Shown here one piece after another: positions 1-7,307 of a stretch of DNA of 7,307 nt. Position 1 is the stretch's first letter. Each line of letters starts with the position of its first letter. Source of the DNA: Cyclobacteriaceae bacterium (lineage in GTDB: Bacteria; Bacteroidota; Bacteroidia; Cytophagales; Cyclobacteriaceae); assembly GCA_025363495.1 (NCBI GenBank), contig JANYDR010000608.1, positions 1 to 7,307 on the forward strand, given 5' to 3'. The position numbers were made by a program, and so were the translations under genes. Under the pieces are notes generated by a model that was not told where the DNA came from, ran no database searches, and saw only the letters and a list, made by a program, of their open reading frames with translations.

Positions 1-3000
1 ATGAAGGTTGAGTATTCAGGATTTAAAGAAGACATTTTAAAGAAACTTGAGATCGGAAATGTAAGTCTTCCATTGAACAACAGTCTGATTCAAGGCGCGC
101 AAAATCTTTTTGGTTTGAAAGCCCAGCTTCAGTTTGGAAAACTTTTTGTTACATCCATCGCGACGACCCAGCGGGGAAAGCAATCAACTATCAATGTTGC
201 AGGAAGTACCAATGGAGCTTCACAGGGAAGGCCGTTTGAAATTGTCGCATCGAACTATGATGAGAACCGTCACTTCTTTCTTAGCCAGTTCTTTCGCAAC
301 AACTTTGAAAAATGGTTAGGTACACTTCCTCAAATTACATCCGGTATAAATGTCACACGCGTAGAAGTTTATCTCCTTAATCGCCAGAATGACACTCAGA
401 CTCTCCGGGATGTGGTTGGGTTTATGGATATGGCTGAAGATGATGGTACCGTGTATCGTCAAAATTATTATGGGGGTTTGCACCCTGCGGGATCACCTGC
501 GGCAAATGCCAATAATGATCTGTTTGGCAAACTGCAGGCCCTGGCTGACAAAAGCTCAGATAATATTAATACTCAGTTGGAAACACTCTATCCAGGTGGT
601 TATGTAAACGGAACCGATTTTGAAAAAATTACAAGCTCGCGAAAACTGGCGCTTACAGAATTTACCTACCACAAGGAACTAGGTTATGTCACACTTCAGC
701 GAAAGCTGCAAAACGATGAAGCAATTGCTGTGGCGTATGAATATACTTATAACGGGCAGGCCTATAAAGTTGGAGAGCTTACCGAAGACTATTCCAACCG
801 TGGTGAAAAAGATGTTGTCTTTCTCAAGCTACTTCGTCCTCGCAAAATCGCAGTAAAAGATGAGTCTGGAAAAATCCTTCCCACGTGGAACCTGATGATG
901 AAAAACATCTACAATCTAAGTGTTACTCAGCTTCAAAAAGACGGGTTCCAGCTTAGGGTAATTTATCGCGATGACCGTACAGGTATTGACAATCCTCAGC
1001 TTCAGGATGGAGATGTGGCTCGAACGGTTCAATTGATCCAGGCGCTTGGTCTCGATCGCTTAAATCCATATAATGATCCTCAGCCCGATGGAAACTTTGA
1101 CTACGTAGAAAATATCACCGTTAACTCCAGTACCGGGCTAATCATTTTTCCCTACCTCGAACCATTTAATAAAGGACTCAGGAATCTTTTTGCGAGAGAA
1201 ACAAATCCGGACACGAAGCAATTTTTAATTCAAAAGTATGTGTATGACACACTGTATCATACAACAAAAGCAGAAGCTGAACTGGTAGCGACCAAAAATA
1301 AATTTTATATAAATGGATCATTTAAGGCGGGAGCAGGAAAAGACATTATCATTCAGGGATTTAACATTTCACCAGGGTCAGTAAAAGTATTTGCCGGGGG
1401 GGCTCCTTTACGGGAGGGAACAGACTATCAGGTCGATTATACATTTGGTAAAGTCACCATTCTGAATGAAGGTATTCTTAGTTCGGGGAAAGATATCAGC
1501 ATAACGTATGAGCAGCAGGACCCCTTTGCATTTCAAACGCGTTCCCTTTTGGGGACGCGTTTTGATTATAAACTAAGTGATGATATTAACATCGGTTCAA
1601 CTTTCCTTTACTATAATGAACGACCTCTTATTTCCCGTAACCTGATTGGAACGGAGCCAGCGAGAAATATCGAATATGGACTTGACCTGAACATGAAAAA
1701 GAATTCACGCTTCCTCACCAAGATGGTGGATGCGCTGCCCTTTCTGCAAACCAAAGAACCTTCCTCTTTTACATTAAATGCTGAATACGCCCAATTGCTG
1801 CCTGGAACCTCTAATATTGTGCAGGGCGATGGAACATCTTTTATTGACGATTTTGAAAACACTGCTACACCTTATAGTTTGCTCAATCCTGTAGCATGGA
1901 AGCATGCTGTTGTCCCGCAAACCGTTAATAACCAATTTGATCTAAGTGCTGGAGTCACCGATGATATAAGAGCTGGATTCAGAAGGGCAAAGATGGCATG
2001 GTACCAAATCGACAATCTATTTTACCGTCAGGGAAGCACTTATAAGCCACAAAACATCAGTGATACGGATATCCAGAACCATTACGTTCGCCCGGTATCT
2101 CCACAGGAAATTTTTCCCTTTAAAGATCCTTATGTAGGAAATTTTTATGAACAGATTTTTGACGTATCCTATTTTCCTTCTGAGCGAGGGCCCTATAATT
2201 ATAATCCTGATTTAAATGCGGACGGTACACTTAAAAATCCTGCACTTAACTGGGCGGGTATTACCACCGCTATTCGCACAGAAGTTGACTTCGATAAAGC
2301 CAACGTTGAATATGTGGAGTTTTGGCTCATGGATCCTTTTATTAATAATCCGAATGGTAAAGTTAACGACGGGATAAGCGGGGTTTCCAATACCACCGGC
2401 GGAAAATTGATTTTTCATTTGGGGAGTATCTCGGAAGATCTGATGAAGGACGGTAAGCATGCATTTGAGAATGGCTTGCCAACAACTGGAGTCAGTATTC
2501 CCAGCATGGATCCTGCTGTAGTTGAAAATGAATGGGGTGTTGTTACTAATCAGCAGTATTTGAATAATGCATTCAATACAGATCCTGCTTCGCGGGCAAA
2601 TCAGGATGTGGGACTTGATGGTTTGCCAGATGCGAAAGAAGCTTTGAAATTTCAAAACTTTGTTGCTTCTCACCCAAATGTAAAGGCCGACCCATCCGCT
2701 GACAACTTTAAATATTTCCTTGGCCCGGAACAAGATGCTGTTCAGGCAACTCTTTTAGCGCGCTATAAAAGTATTAATGGAATGGAGAATAATTCTCCTA
2801 TCCTTACTGGTAATGAACCGTTCGCCTCATCAGGATCCACTATTCCGGAAAATGAAGATCTTAATCAGGACAACACGCTCAGCGACCTTGAGGAATATTA
2901 CATTTTTAATATGGACCTCAAACCAGGTCAGTTGGACGTAGGTAAAAAATACATTGTAGATAAGATCACTCCAAAAGACAAATCCGATGTCACCTGGTAT

Positions 3001-6000
3001 CTGGTCCGCATTCCAATCCGGCAGTTTGATGATAAGGTTGGAGATATCAATGGTTTCAAATCCATTCGTTATGCGCGTATGATATTAACCGGCTTTACAC
3101 AGCCGGTGGTCTTACGTTTTGCAAGCTTTCGATCTGTAGGAAACAGATGGAGACGTTATGAGTCCACACTCGATCAATCACAACTCAGTGAAAAGCTTGA
3201 GCCTAACCTGGATAATTTTTCTGTTTCCGTAGTGAATGTGGAAGAGAACGGCCAGGGAAGTGCCGGGAAACCTTCTTACGTTCCTCCAATTGCGCGTGAC
3301 AGAGATGTTACCTCCACCATTCAACGAAGATTGAATGAGCAGTCGGTACAAATGTGCGTGACAAGCTTGCAAGATGGTGACGGTCGCGCGATCTATAAAA
3401 ATGTGAGTTTTGATTTTTTTAATTACGGCCGACTAAAAATGTTCTTGTCCGCCCACGGCCCTGCTGGAAACAAATTAAAAGCCGGTCAATTAAAAGCTTT
3501 TCTCCGGCTGGGAACAGACTTTGATCAGAATTATTATGAGGTAGAGCTTCCGCTTACTCCAACTGCAAATGGAGCTACCCTTGGTGTAGATGACGTTTGG
3601 CCGCTGGCAAACTATATTGATCTTGATCTGAATGAGCTGTATGCGCTAAAGGCCGCGCGAGATCGTGCAGCGTTTTCATTGGGTGAATTATATCCTCGTG
3701 AAGGTGCAAAGCTCGTTGGCGATGGGCGACAAGGGATCAGAATTTTTGGACGGCCCGACCTTAGTCAGGTAAAACTAATGATGATCGGGGTCCGCAATCC
3801 CCGTGACGATGGGAAAGCCATCGATGTTTGCATCTGGGCAGATGAAATGCGGCTAACTGACTTTGACAGGACAGCAGGTTGGGCCGCAAATGCAGTGCTC
3901 AATACCAAGCTTGCCGATCTTGGAAGTATTACCACTGCATTCAAAAGGATAACATTTGGTTTTGGTGGCGTGCAATCAAAAATTTCTGAGCGTGCACGGG
4001 GAGAGACAAATGCATTTAACATCTCAGCCAGCATCTCCGTTGACAAACTTTTGCCTCGTAAAATAGGATTGAAAATACCGATGTTCGTCAGTTTTGAGAA
4101 AACCACCATCGATCCGAATTATGACCCGGCCAATCCAGATACGCGGATTGCTGCGCTTGAGAAATCTTTTACCAGCGATGCTGAACGAGATGCTTATCTC
4201 AAGATTATTCAGGACAATACTACCCGGCGAAGTTTAAATTTTACTAATGTCCGAAAGGTAAAATTGAAACCGGATGCCCGAAGTCATCTCTGGGACATAG
4301 AAAATTTTTCTTTTACCTATGCTTACAGTGAGGCAACGCATACGAACTTCAACCTCGTTGAGAACACCCAACGCAACGTAAAGGGAGCTATCGCCTGGCA
4401 ATACACGTCCAAATTTAAAGGCTTCGAGCCGTTTAAAAATATCGGCCTTAAATCGCCGTGGCTCCAACTGATCAAGGATTTCAACTTTAATCCGATACCC
4501 TCCACTACGTCCATACGGGGAGAGATGGACAGGTCTTATAATAAAATTGTTTACCGGAATTCACCCAGTAGCAGTGACCAGATTTCCGCTCTTCCGAATC
4601 TTCAGAAATATTTCCTTTTCAACAGATATTATACTGTAAGGTGGGCCATTGCAAAATCATTGACAATAGATTACAATTCTGTTGTCAATGCCATTATTGA
4701 TGAGCCTGATGTTGACATTATTGGAGGTTATTCCGCGATTGAGAAGCGATATATCACGGGACAACAATATCGTGACTCTGTTATTGCCAACGTAAAGCGA
4801 GGCGGTAGAATGAAAAATTTTCAACAAAATATTACCGCCAATTATACTGTCCCATTCGATAAGTTGCCTATAACAAACTGGCTTGGTACTGAGTATCGCT
4901 ATAATGTTGGATACTCGTGGAGAGCGGGACCTGTAGAACGGGTTGACTCTCTAAAAATGGGTAACATTATACAAAACACTACCGATCAGGGATTGAACGG
5001 GCGTATTGATCTTGTTAAACTATATAATAAGGTTGGGTACCTTAAAGATATCAACACACCCAAACGTCGAAAGACTGCCCTCGAAAGAGCACGGGAAAAG
5101 CCTGATACGGTCAAACGGCCTCCAGAAAATTATGCCCTGAAAGGGCTGCTTCGATTATTGATGTCTGTCAGAAGTCTGACGGCAACGTATAATATTAATT
5201 CGGGCACTATACTCCCCGGATTTCTTCCATCACCCAACATTGGTGGAATGGATAATCAATGGACAGCGCCCGGTTGGGGTTTTATTCTTGGAAGTCAGGA
5301 TGCAAACATTCGAAAAGTAGCAGCTCAGAATGGCTGGCTTTCAAAATCAACCGTGCTTACAACACCGTTTAGTCAAAATCAAACAAAAGATCTTGGACTT
5401 CGAACTGCTCTCGAGCTTTCTCAGGATTTCAAAGTCCAGCTTGACGTAAAGAAAACCACCACCTCATCATTTCAGGAAATCTATCGCTGGGACCCTATGA
5501 ATCCAGGAGACTTTGGTTACTCTGAACTTAGTCCTACGCGAACGGGTAGTTACAGAATTTCCACGATTGCGATAGCAACAAGTTTTATGAATAACACCAG
5601 TCTCACGTCTGATGCGTTTCAGAAATTCTCTGATAACAGGGCCATTATCCAAAGTCGTTTTGCCACAATTAATGGTGGTGAATACAAAAGTCAATCACAG
5701 GATGTTCTTATTCCAGCATTCATTGCAGCGTATACGGGAGCAAGCGCTCAAACAATGAGTCTTTCGCCATTCCCTTCCACTCCCTTACCAAACTGGAGAT
5801 TGGATTATAATGGGCTTGGTAAGATCAATGCTTTGAAAGAAATTTTTCAGTCCATCAGTATCTCTCACGCATATTCTTCATCCTATTCCGTTAGTAATTT
5901 TACAAATTCATTGGAGTACAGTAACGTTTCGAATAGTACTTCTTTATCTGATTATAATAATGGATCATTCGCATCGATAAAAAACACCCAGGGTGATTTA

Positions 6001-6504
6001 ATCCCAGTGTACATCATTAGCCAAGTATTGATCTCGGAACAATTCTCTCCTCTCATCGGGGTTAGTGTCAGAACTAAAAGCAAGCTGACCGCTAAATTCG
6101 AATACAAAACAAAGCGCGATCTTTCCCTTAATGTCTCAAACGCTCAGGTCACTGAAGTGAATGCGAAAGACTGGTCAATCGAGTTAGGATTTATCAAAAA
6201 CAATATGAAATTACCCTTCAAGGAAAATGGAAGGACCATCACCATGAAAAATGATATTAATTTCAGAATGAACTTTAGTATTACAAACAACCAGACAATT
6301 CAGCGTAAAATTGATGATGTAAGTACTGTTACGAATGGTAATATTAATATCCAGATCCGGCCAAATATCAGCTACGCGGTAAATAACAAGCTGAATGTCC
6401 AATTTTATGTCGATCGCAATGTAAACGATCCGTTGGTTACCAACTCCTACCGAAGAGCGACAACGAGGGTTGGAGCAAAAATCTTATTTAATCTGGCACA
6501 ATAG
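1..6504 (+). CDS. sprA: SprA/SOV family outer-membrane translocon of the type IX secretion system, 5'-truncated by the window edge
   Basis: In this family the protein forms a giant single-chain outer-membrane beta-barrel (36 strands in the Flavobacterium johnsoniae structure) through which folded type IX cargo leaves the periplasm, working with PorV and a plug protein; gliding species also need it for motility. The 2167 visible residues carry hallmarks I recognise: KKLEIGNVSLPL near residues 14-25, a GSVKVFAGGAPLREGTDY stretch near 459-476, IDDFE at 615-619, AWYQIDNLFY at 666-675, SERGPYN at 727-733, EFWLMDPF at 773-780, NRWRRY at 1048-1053, NEQS at 1112-1115, and a C-terminal strand ending ILFNLAQ. 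Alternating polar/hydrophobic strands dominate from about 1290 to the end. Family members usually run about 2300-2500 aa, and the visible N-terminus matches an internal family segment with no signal peptide, so roughly 150-300 residues lie upstream and ATG 1 is not the true start (inference). The frame is unbroken and ends in tandem stops TAG-TAA (6502-6507). Family call very secure; the start is unknown. Confidence 0.96.
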   Translation: MKVEYSGFKEDILKKLEIGNVSLPLNNSLIQGAQNLFGLKAQLQFGKLFVTSIATTQRGKQSTINVAGSTNGASQGRPFEIVASNYDENRHFFLSQFFRNNFEKWLGTLPQITSGINVTRVEVYLLNRQNDTQTLRDVVGFMDMAEDDGTVYRQNYYGGLHPAGSPAANANNDLFGKLQALADKSSDNINTQLETLYPGGYVNGTDFEKITSSRKLALTEFTYHKELGYVTLQRKLQNDEAIAVAYEYTYNGQAYKVGELTEDYSNRGEKDVVFLKLLRPRKIAVKDESGKILPTWNLMMKNIYNLSVTQLQKDGFQLRVIYRDDRTGIDNPQLQDGDVARTVQLIQALGLDRLNPYNDPQPDGNFDYVENITVNSSTGLIIFPYLEPFNKGLRNLFARETNPDTKQFLIQKYVYDTLYHTTKAEAELVATKNKFYINGSFKAGAGKDIIIQGFNISPGSVKVFAGGAPLREGTDYQVDYTFGKVTILNEGILSSGKDISITYEQQDPFAFQTRSLLGTRFDYKLSDDINIGSTFLYYNERPLISRNLIGTEPARNIEYGLDLNMKKNSRFLTKMVDALPFLQTKEPSSFTLNAEYAQLLPGTSNIVQGDGTSFIDDFENTATPYSLLNPVAWKHAVVPQTVNNQFDLSAGVTDDIRAGFRRAKMAWYQIDNLFYRQGSTYKPQNISDTDIQNHYVRPVSPQEIFPFKDPYVGNFYEQIFDVSYFPSERGPYNYNPDLNADGTLKNPALNWAGITTAIRTEVDFDKANVEYVEFWLMDPFINNPNGKVNDGISGVSNTTGGKLIFHLGSISEDLMKDGKHAFENGLPTTGVSIPSMDPAVVENEWGVVTNQQYLNNAFNTDPASRANQDVGLDGLPDAKEALKFQNFVASHPNVKADPSADNFKYFLGPEQDAVQATLLARYKSINGMENNSPILTGNEPFASSGSTIPENEDLNQDNTLSDLEEYYIFNMDLKPGQLDVGKKYIVDKITPKDKSDVTWYLVRIPIRQFDDKVGDINGFKSIRYARMILTGFTQPVVLRFASFRSVGNRWRRYESTLDQSQLSEKLEPNLDNFSVSVVNVEENGQGSAGKPSYVPPIARDRDVTSTIQRRLNEQSVQMCVTSLQDGDGRAIYKNVSFDFFNYGRLKMFLSAHGPAGNKLKAGQLKAFLRLGTDFDQNYYEVELPLTPTANGATLGVDDVWPLANYIDLDLNELYALKAARDRAAFSLGELYPREGAKLVGDGRQGIRIFGRPDLSQVKLMMIGVRNPRDDGKAIDVCIWADEMRLTDFDRTAGWAANAVLNTKLADLGSITTAFKRITFGFGGVQSKISERARGETNAFNISASISVDKLLPRKIGLKIPMFVSFEKTTIDPNYDPANPDTRIAALEKSFTSDAERDAYLKIIQDNTTRRSLNFTNVRKVKLKPDARSHLWDIENFSFTYAYSEATHTNFNLVENTQRNVKGAIAWQYTSKFKGFEPFKNIGLKSPWLQLIKDFNFNPIPSTTSIRGEMDRSYNKIVYRNSPSSSDQISALPNLQKYFLFNRYYTVRWAIAKSLTIDYNSVVNAIIDEPDVDIIGGYSAIEKRYITGQQYRDSVIANVKRGGRMKNFQQNITANYTVPFDKLPITNWLGTEYRYNVGYSWRAGPVERVDSLKMGNIIQNTTDQGLNGRIDLVKLYNKVGYLKDINTPKRRKTALERAREKPDTVKRPPENYALKGLLRLLMSVRSLTATYNINSGTILPGFLPSPNIGGMDNQWTAPGWGFILGSQDANIRKVAAQNGWLSKSTVLTTPFSQNQTKDLGLRTALELSQDFKVQLDVKKTTTSSFQEIYRWDPMNPGDFGYSELSPTRTGSYRISTIAIATSFMNNTSLTSDAFQKFSDNRAIIQSRFATINGGEYKSQSQDVLIPAFIAAYTGASAQTMSLSPFPSTPLPNWRLDYNGLGKINALKEIFQSISISHAYSSSYSVSNFTNSLEYSNVSNSTSLSDYNNGSFASIKNTQGDLIPVYIISQVLISEQFSPLIGVSVRTKSKLTAKFEYKTKRDLSLNVSNAQVTEVNAKDWSIELGFIKNNMKLPFKENGRTITMKNDINFRMNFSITNNQTIQRKIDDVSTVTNGNINIQIRPNISYAVNNKLNVQFYVDRNVNDPLVTNSYRRATTRVGAKILFNLAQ

Positions 6505-6511
6505 TAAAGGC

Positions 6512-6602
6512 ATTGGGCATTAGGACACCTTCGAATAAAGACTGCTTACCCTGATTCATCGTGTCTTGTCCTAATACCTACTTCCCAATACCTAATACCT
6601 AC
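6512..6602. repeat. Degenerate intergenic inverted and direct repeat (ATTAGG/ATTGGG words)
   Basis: Just after sprA, ATTGGG (6512-6517) and ATTAGGACA (6519-6527) reappear inverted as TGTCCTAAT (6567-6575) and CCCAAT (6584-6589); the right arm carries about seven extra bases between the two blocks. The right side also holds a direct repeat, CCTAATACCTAC, at 6570-6581 and 6591-6602. The spacer between the inner arms is 39 bases. I infer a dispersed, REP-like intergenic element or its remnant. It could fold in the sprA transcript, but no T-run follows directly (the nearest starts at 6607), so it is a poor match to an intrinsic terminator. No gene is evident in this gap. Confidence 0.6.
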
Positions 6603-6608
6603 CCAGTT

Positions 6609-6637
6609 TTTGTTTAGAAATTTTACGAGTATTTTTG
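6609..6637 (+). promoter_or_regulatory. Candidate Bacteroidota sigma-A promoter for gcvH
   Basis: TATTTTTG at 6630-6637 fits the Bacteroidota -7 consensus TAnnTTTG exactly, and TTTG at 6609-6612 fits the -33 element with 17 bases between them, within the range accepted for the phylum. Transcription would start around 6642-6645, giving a short A-rich leader of 15-18 bases before the gcvH ATG at 6660. The region is AT-rich, so a chance match is possible. The site lies just beyond the intergenic repeat, suggesting gcvH can be transcribed independently of sprA. Confidence 0.5.
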
Positions 6638-6659
6638 AAGCACATAAAAAAGAGTAATC

Positions 6660-7040
6660 ATGAATATTCCCGAAGGACTCAAGTACACAAAAGATCACGA
6701 ATGGGTTAAAATTGAAGGCACAAAGGCCACTATTGGCATTACCGATTTTGCACAAGGCGAATTGGGCGATATCGTCTATGTTGATATCAACACCGTAGGC
6801 CAGGATGTGAGTGAGCACGGGGTGTTTGGAACCGTTGAAGCAGTAAAAACTGTAAGTGATCTTTTTATGCCTGTAAGTGGAAAGGTGCTGGAGGTAAATA
6901 AAGCCCTTGATGCAAGTCCTGAGAAGGTAAATTCCGATCCTTACGGGGAAGGGTGGATGATCAAAATGGAATTGAAAAATGCTGCTGATGCCAGTGGTTT
7001 GTTGAGCGCCGCGCAATACAAGGAATTAATAGGGAAATAG
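6660..7040 (+). CDS. gcvH: Glycine cleavage system H protein (lipoyl carrier), complete
   Basis: GcvH is the small cytoplasmic shuttle of the glycine cleavage system: its lipoyl-lysine arm takes the aminomethyl group from the P protein (glycine decarboxylase), presents it to the T protein, and is reoxidised by the L protein. The 126-residue length is normal. The lipoyl-domain signature is intact: LGDIVYVD at 35-42, GTVEAVKTVSDL at 57-68 with the modified lysine at K63, the turn PVSGKVLEVN at 71-80, and NSDPYGEGWM at 91-100. ATG 6660 is well supported: an in-frame TAA at 6645-6647 leaves no upstream ATG, and the protein begins with the usual IPEGLKYTKDHEWV. Only a weak AGAG precedes the start within an A-rich leader, usual for this phylum. 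The gene lies 155 bases after sprA and 91 before lipA, whose product makes the lipoyl group this protein needs. No terminator is visible after it, so cotranscription with lipA is plausible. Confidence 0.97.
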   Translation: MNIPEGLKYTKDHEWVKIEGTKATIGITDFAQGELGDIVYVDINTVGQDVSEHGVFGTVEAVKTVSDLFMPVSGKVLEVNKALDASPEKVNSDPYGEGWMIKMELKNAADASGLLSAAQYKELIGK

Positions 7041-7044
7041 GAGC

Positions 7045-7091
7045 AGGATTTACAGGATTATAAGATTTTAGGATTTTAGGATTAATGGATT
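7045..7091 (+). repeat. Degenerate AGGATT tandem array between gcvH and lipA
   Basis: Six copies of AGGATT or a one-base variant start at 7045, 7054, 7062 (AAGATT), 7070, 7078 and 7086 (TGGATT), a step of 9 then 8 bases. The array begins five bases after the gcvH stop and fills about half of the gap to lipA. Its regular period excludes ordinary AT-rich drift. I recall similar AGGATT-rich tracts between genes in other Bacteroidota, but cannot verify that here. It has no self-complementarity that would form a strong hairpin, and it encodes nothing evident. Confidence 0.75.
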
Positions 7092-7131
7092 CGGGGAATT
7101 ATTCAATTGGTGAGAACGTTTAGAAATACTG

Positions 7132-7307
7132 ATGATCGAATTACCTGTTATTTCTAGTGAAGAAACGAAAAAACGCAAGCCTAACTGGCTTCGTGTGAAG
7201 CTGCCCATTGGTCCTGAATACGCGAAGGTGAGAAGGCTTGTGGACGACCATAAGCTTCATACTATTTGTGAAAGTGGCAATTGTCCCAACATGGGCGAAT
7301 GTTGGGG
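7132..7307 (+). CDS. lipA: Lipoyl synthase, N-terminal 58 codons only (cut by window edge)
   Basis: LipA is a cytoplasmic radical-SAM enzyme that inserts sulfur at C6 and C8 of octanoyl chains attached to lipoyl carrier proteins, including GcvH, sacrificing an auxiliary 4Fe-4S cluster as the sulfur source. The visible part contains KPNWLRVKLP (16-25), then the LipA-specific auxiliary-cluster motif CX4CX5C: C46, C51 and C57 within CESGNCPNMGECW. The radical-SAM CX3CX2C motif and the rest of the roughly 290-residue protein lie beyond the edge. ATG 7132 is the first ATG after an in-frame TGA at 7111-7113. There is no clear Shine-Dalgarno sequence. I see no convincing TAnnTTTG element in the 91-base gap from gcvH, so readthrough from the gcvH promoter is likely (inference). 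Confidence 0.95.
   Translation, partial: MIELPVISSEETKKRKPNWLRVKLPIGPEYAKVRRLVDDHKLHTICESGNCPNMGECW

Noticed and set aside
1..3. ATG at the first base as the true start of sprA
   Set aside because: The following residues match an internal segment of SprA proteins and there is no signal peptide, which an outer-membrane protein requires. The true start lies upstream.
1396..1402. Run of seven G in sprA as a possible phase-variation tract or frameshift error
   Set aside because: The frame reads through it correctly into the conserved AGGAPLREGTDY segment, and seven G is short for a contingency locus; it simply encodes Gly-Gly.
2212..2733. A 173-codon open frame on the minus strand inside sprA
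   Set aside because: It lies wholly within the secure sprA reading frame, and its translation shows no recognisable family or domain pattern. I regard it as a shadow frame.
6512..6615. Intrinsic terminator after sprA
   Set aside because: The inverted arms are interrupted and separated by a 39-base spacer, and the T-rich stretch starts about 18 bases beyond the right arm, so it does not fit the usual stem plus U-tract form.
6546..7016. A 156-codon open frame on the minus strand opposite gcvH
   Set aside because: It overlaps almost all of gcvH, whose product is unmistakable, and its C-terminal end is translated from the intergenic repeat. No family resemblance seen.

Overview
The window reads as an ordinary chromosomal stretch from a member of the Bacteroidota. 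The evidence is a very long SprA/SOV-type outer-membrane protein gene (a family restricted to that phylum), a Bacteroidota-type promoter (TTTG ... TAnnTTTG) before gcvH, no strong Shine-Dalgarno sequences, and short degenerate intergenic repeats. SprA followed by gcvH is an arrangement I recall from gliding or type IX-secreting Bacteroidota. I cannot place the genus; a Cytophagales-like organism is a guess.

Layout, all on the + strand. (1) 1-6504: most of sprA, entered part-way through the gene; the codon at position 1 is almost certainly an internal methionine, and the signal peptide and N-terminal part lie upstream of the window. (2) 6505-6659: a 155-base gap with a degenerate inverted/direct repeat built on ATTAGG and ATTGGG words, then a good promoter candidate for gcvH. 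(3) 6660-7040: complete gcvH (126 aa). (4) 7041-7131: a 91-base gap mostly filled by a degenerate AGGATT tandem array of period 8-9. (5) 7132-7307: the first 58 codons of lipA, cut by the window edge.

Functionally there are two themes. SprA is the outer-membrane translocon of the type IX secretion system and is needed for gliding motility in species that glide. GcvH is the lipoyl carrier of the glycine cleavage system, and LipA inserts the two sulfurs that turn an octanoyl group on such carriers into lipoyl, so gcvH-lipA is a substrate/enzyme pair. I see no functional reason for sprA to sit beside them.

I found no previously undescribed system here. The items most worth a second look are the two intergenic repeat tracts, two Asp-rich calcium-loop-like segments in SprA, and a possible internal duplication in SprA.
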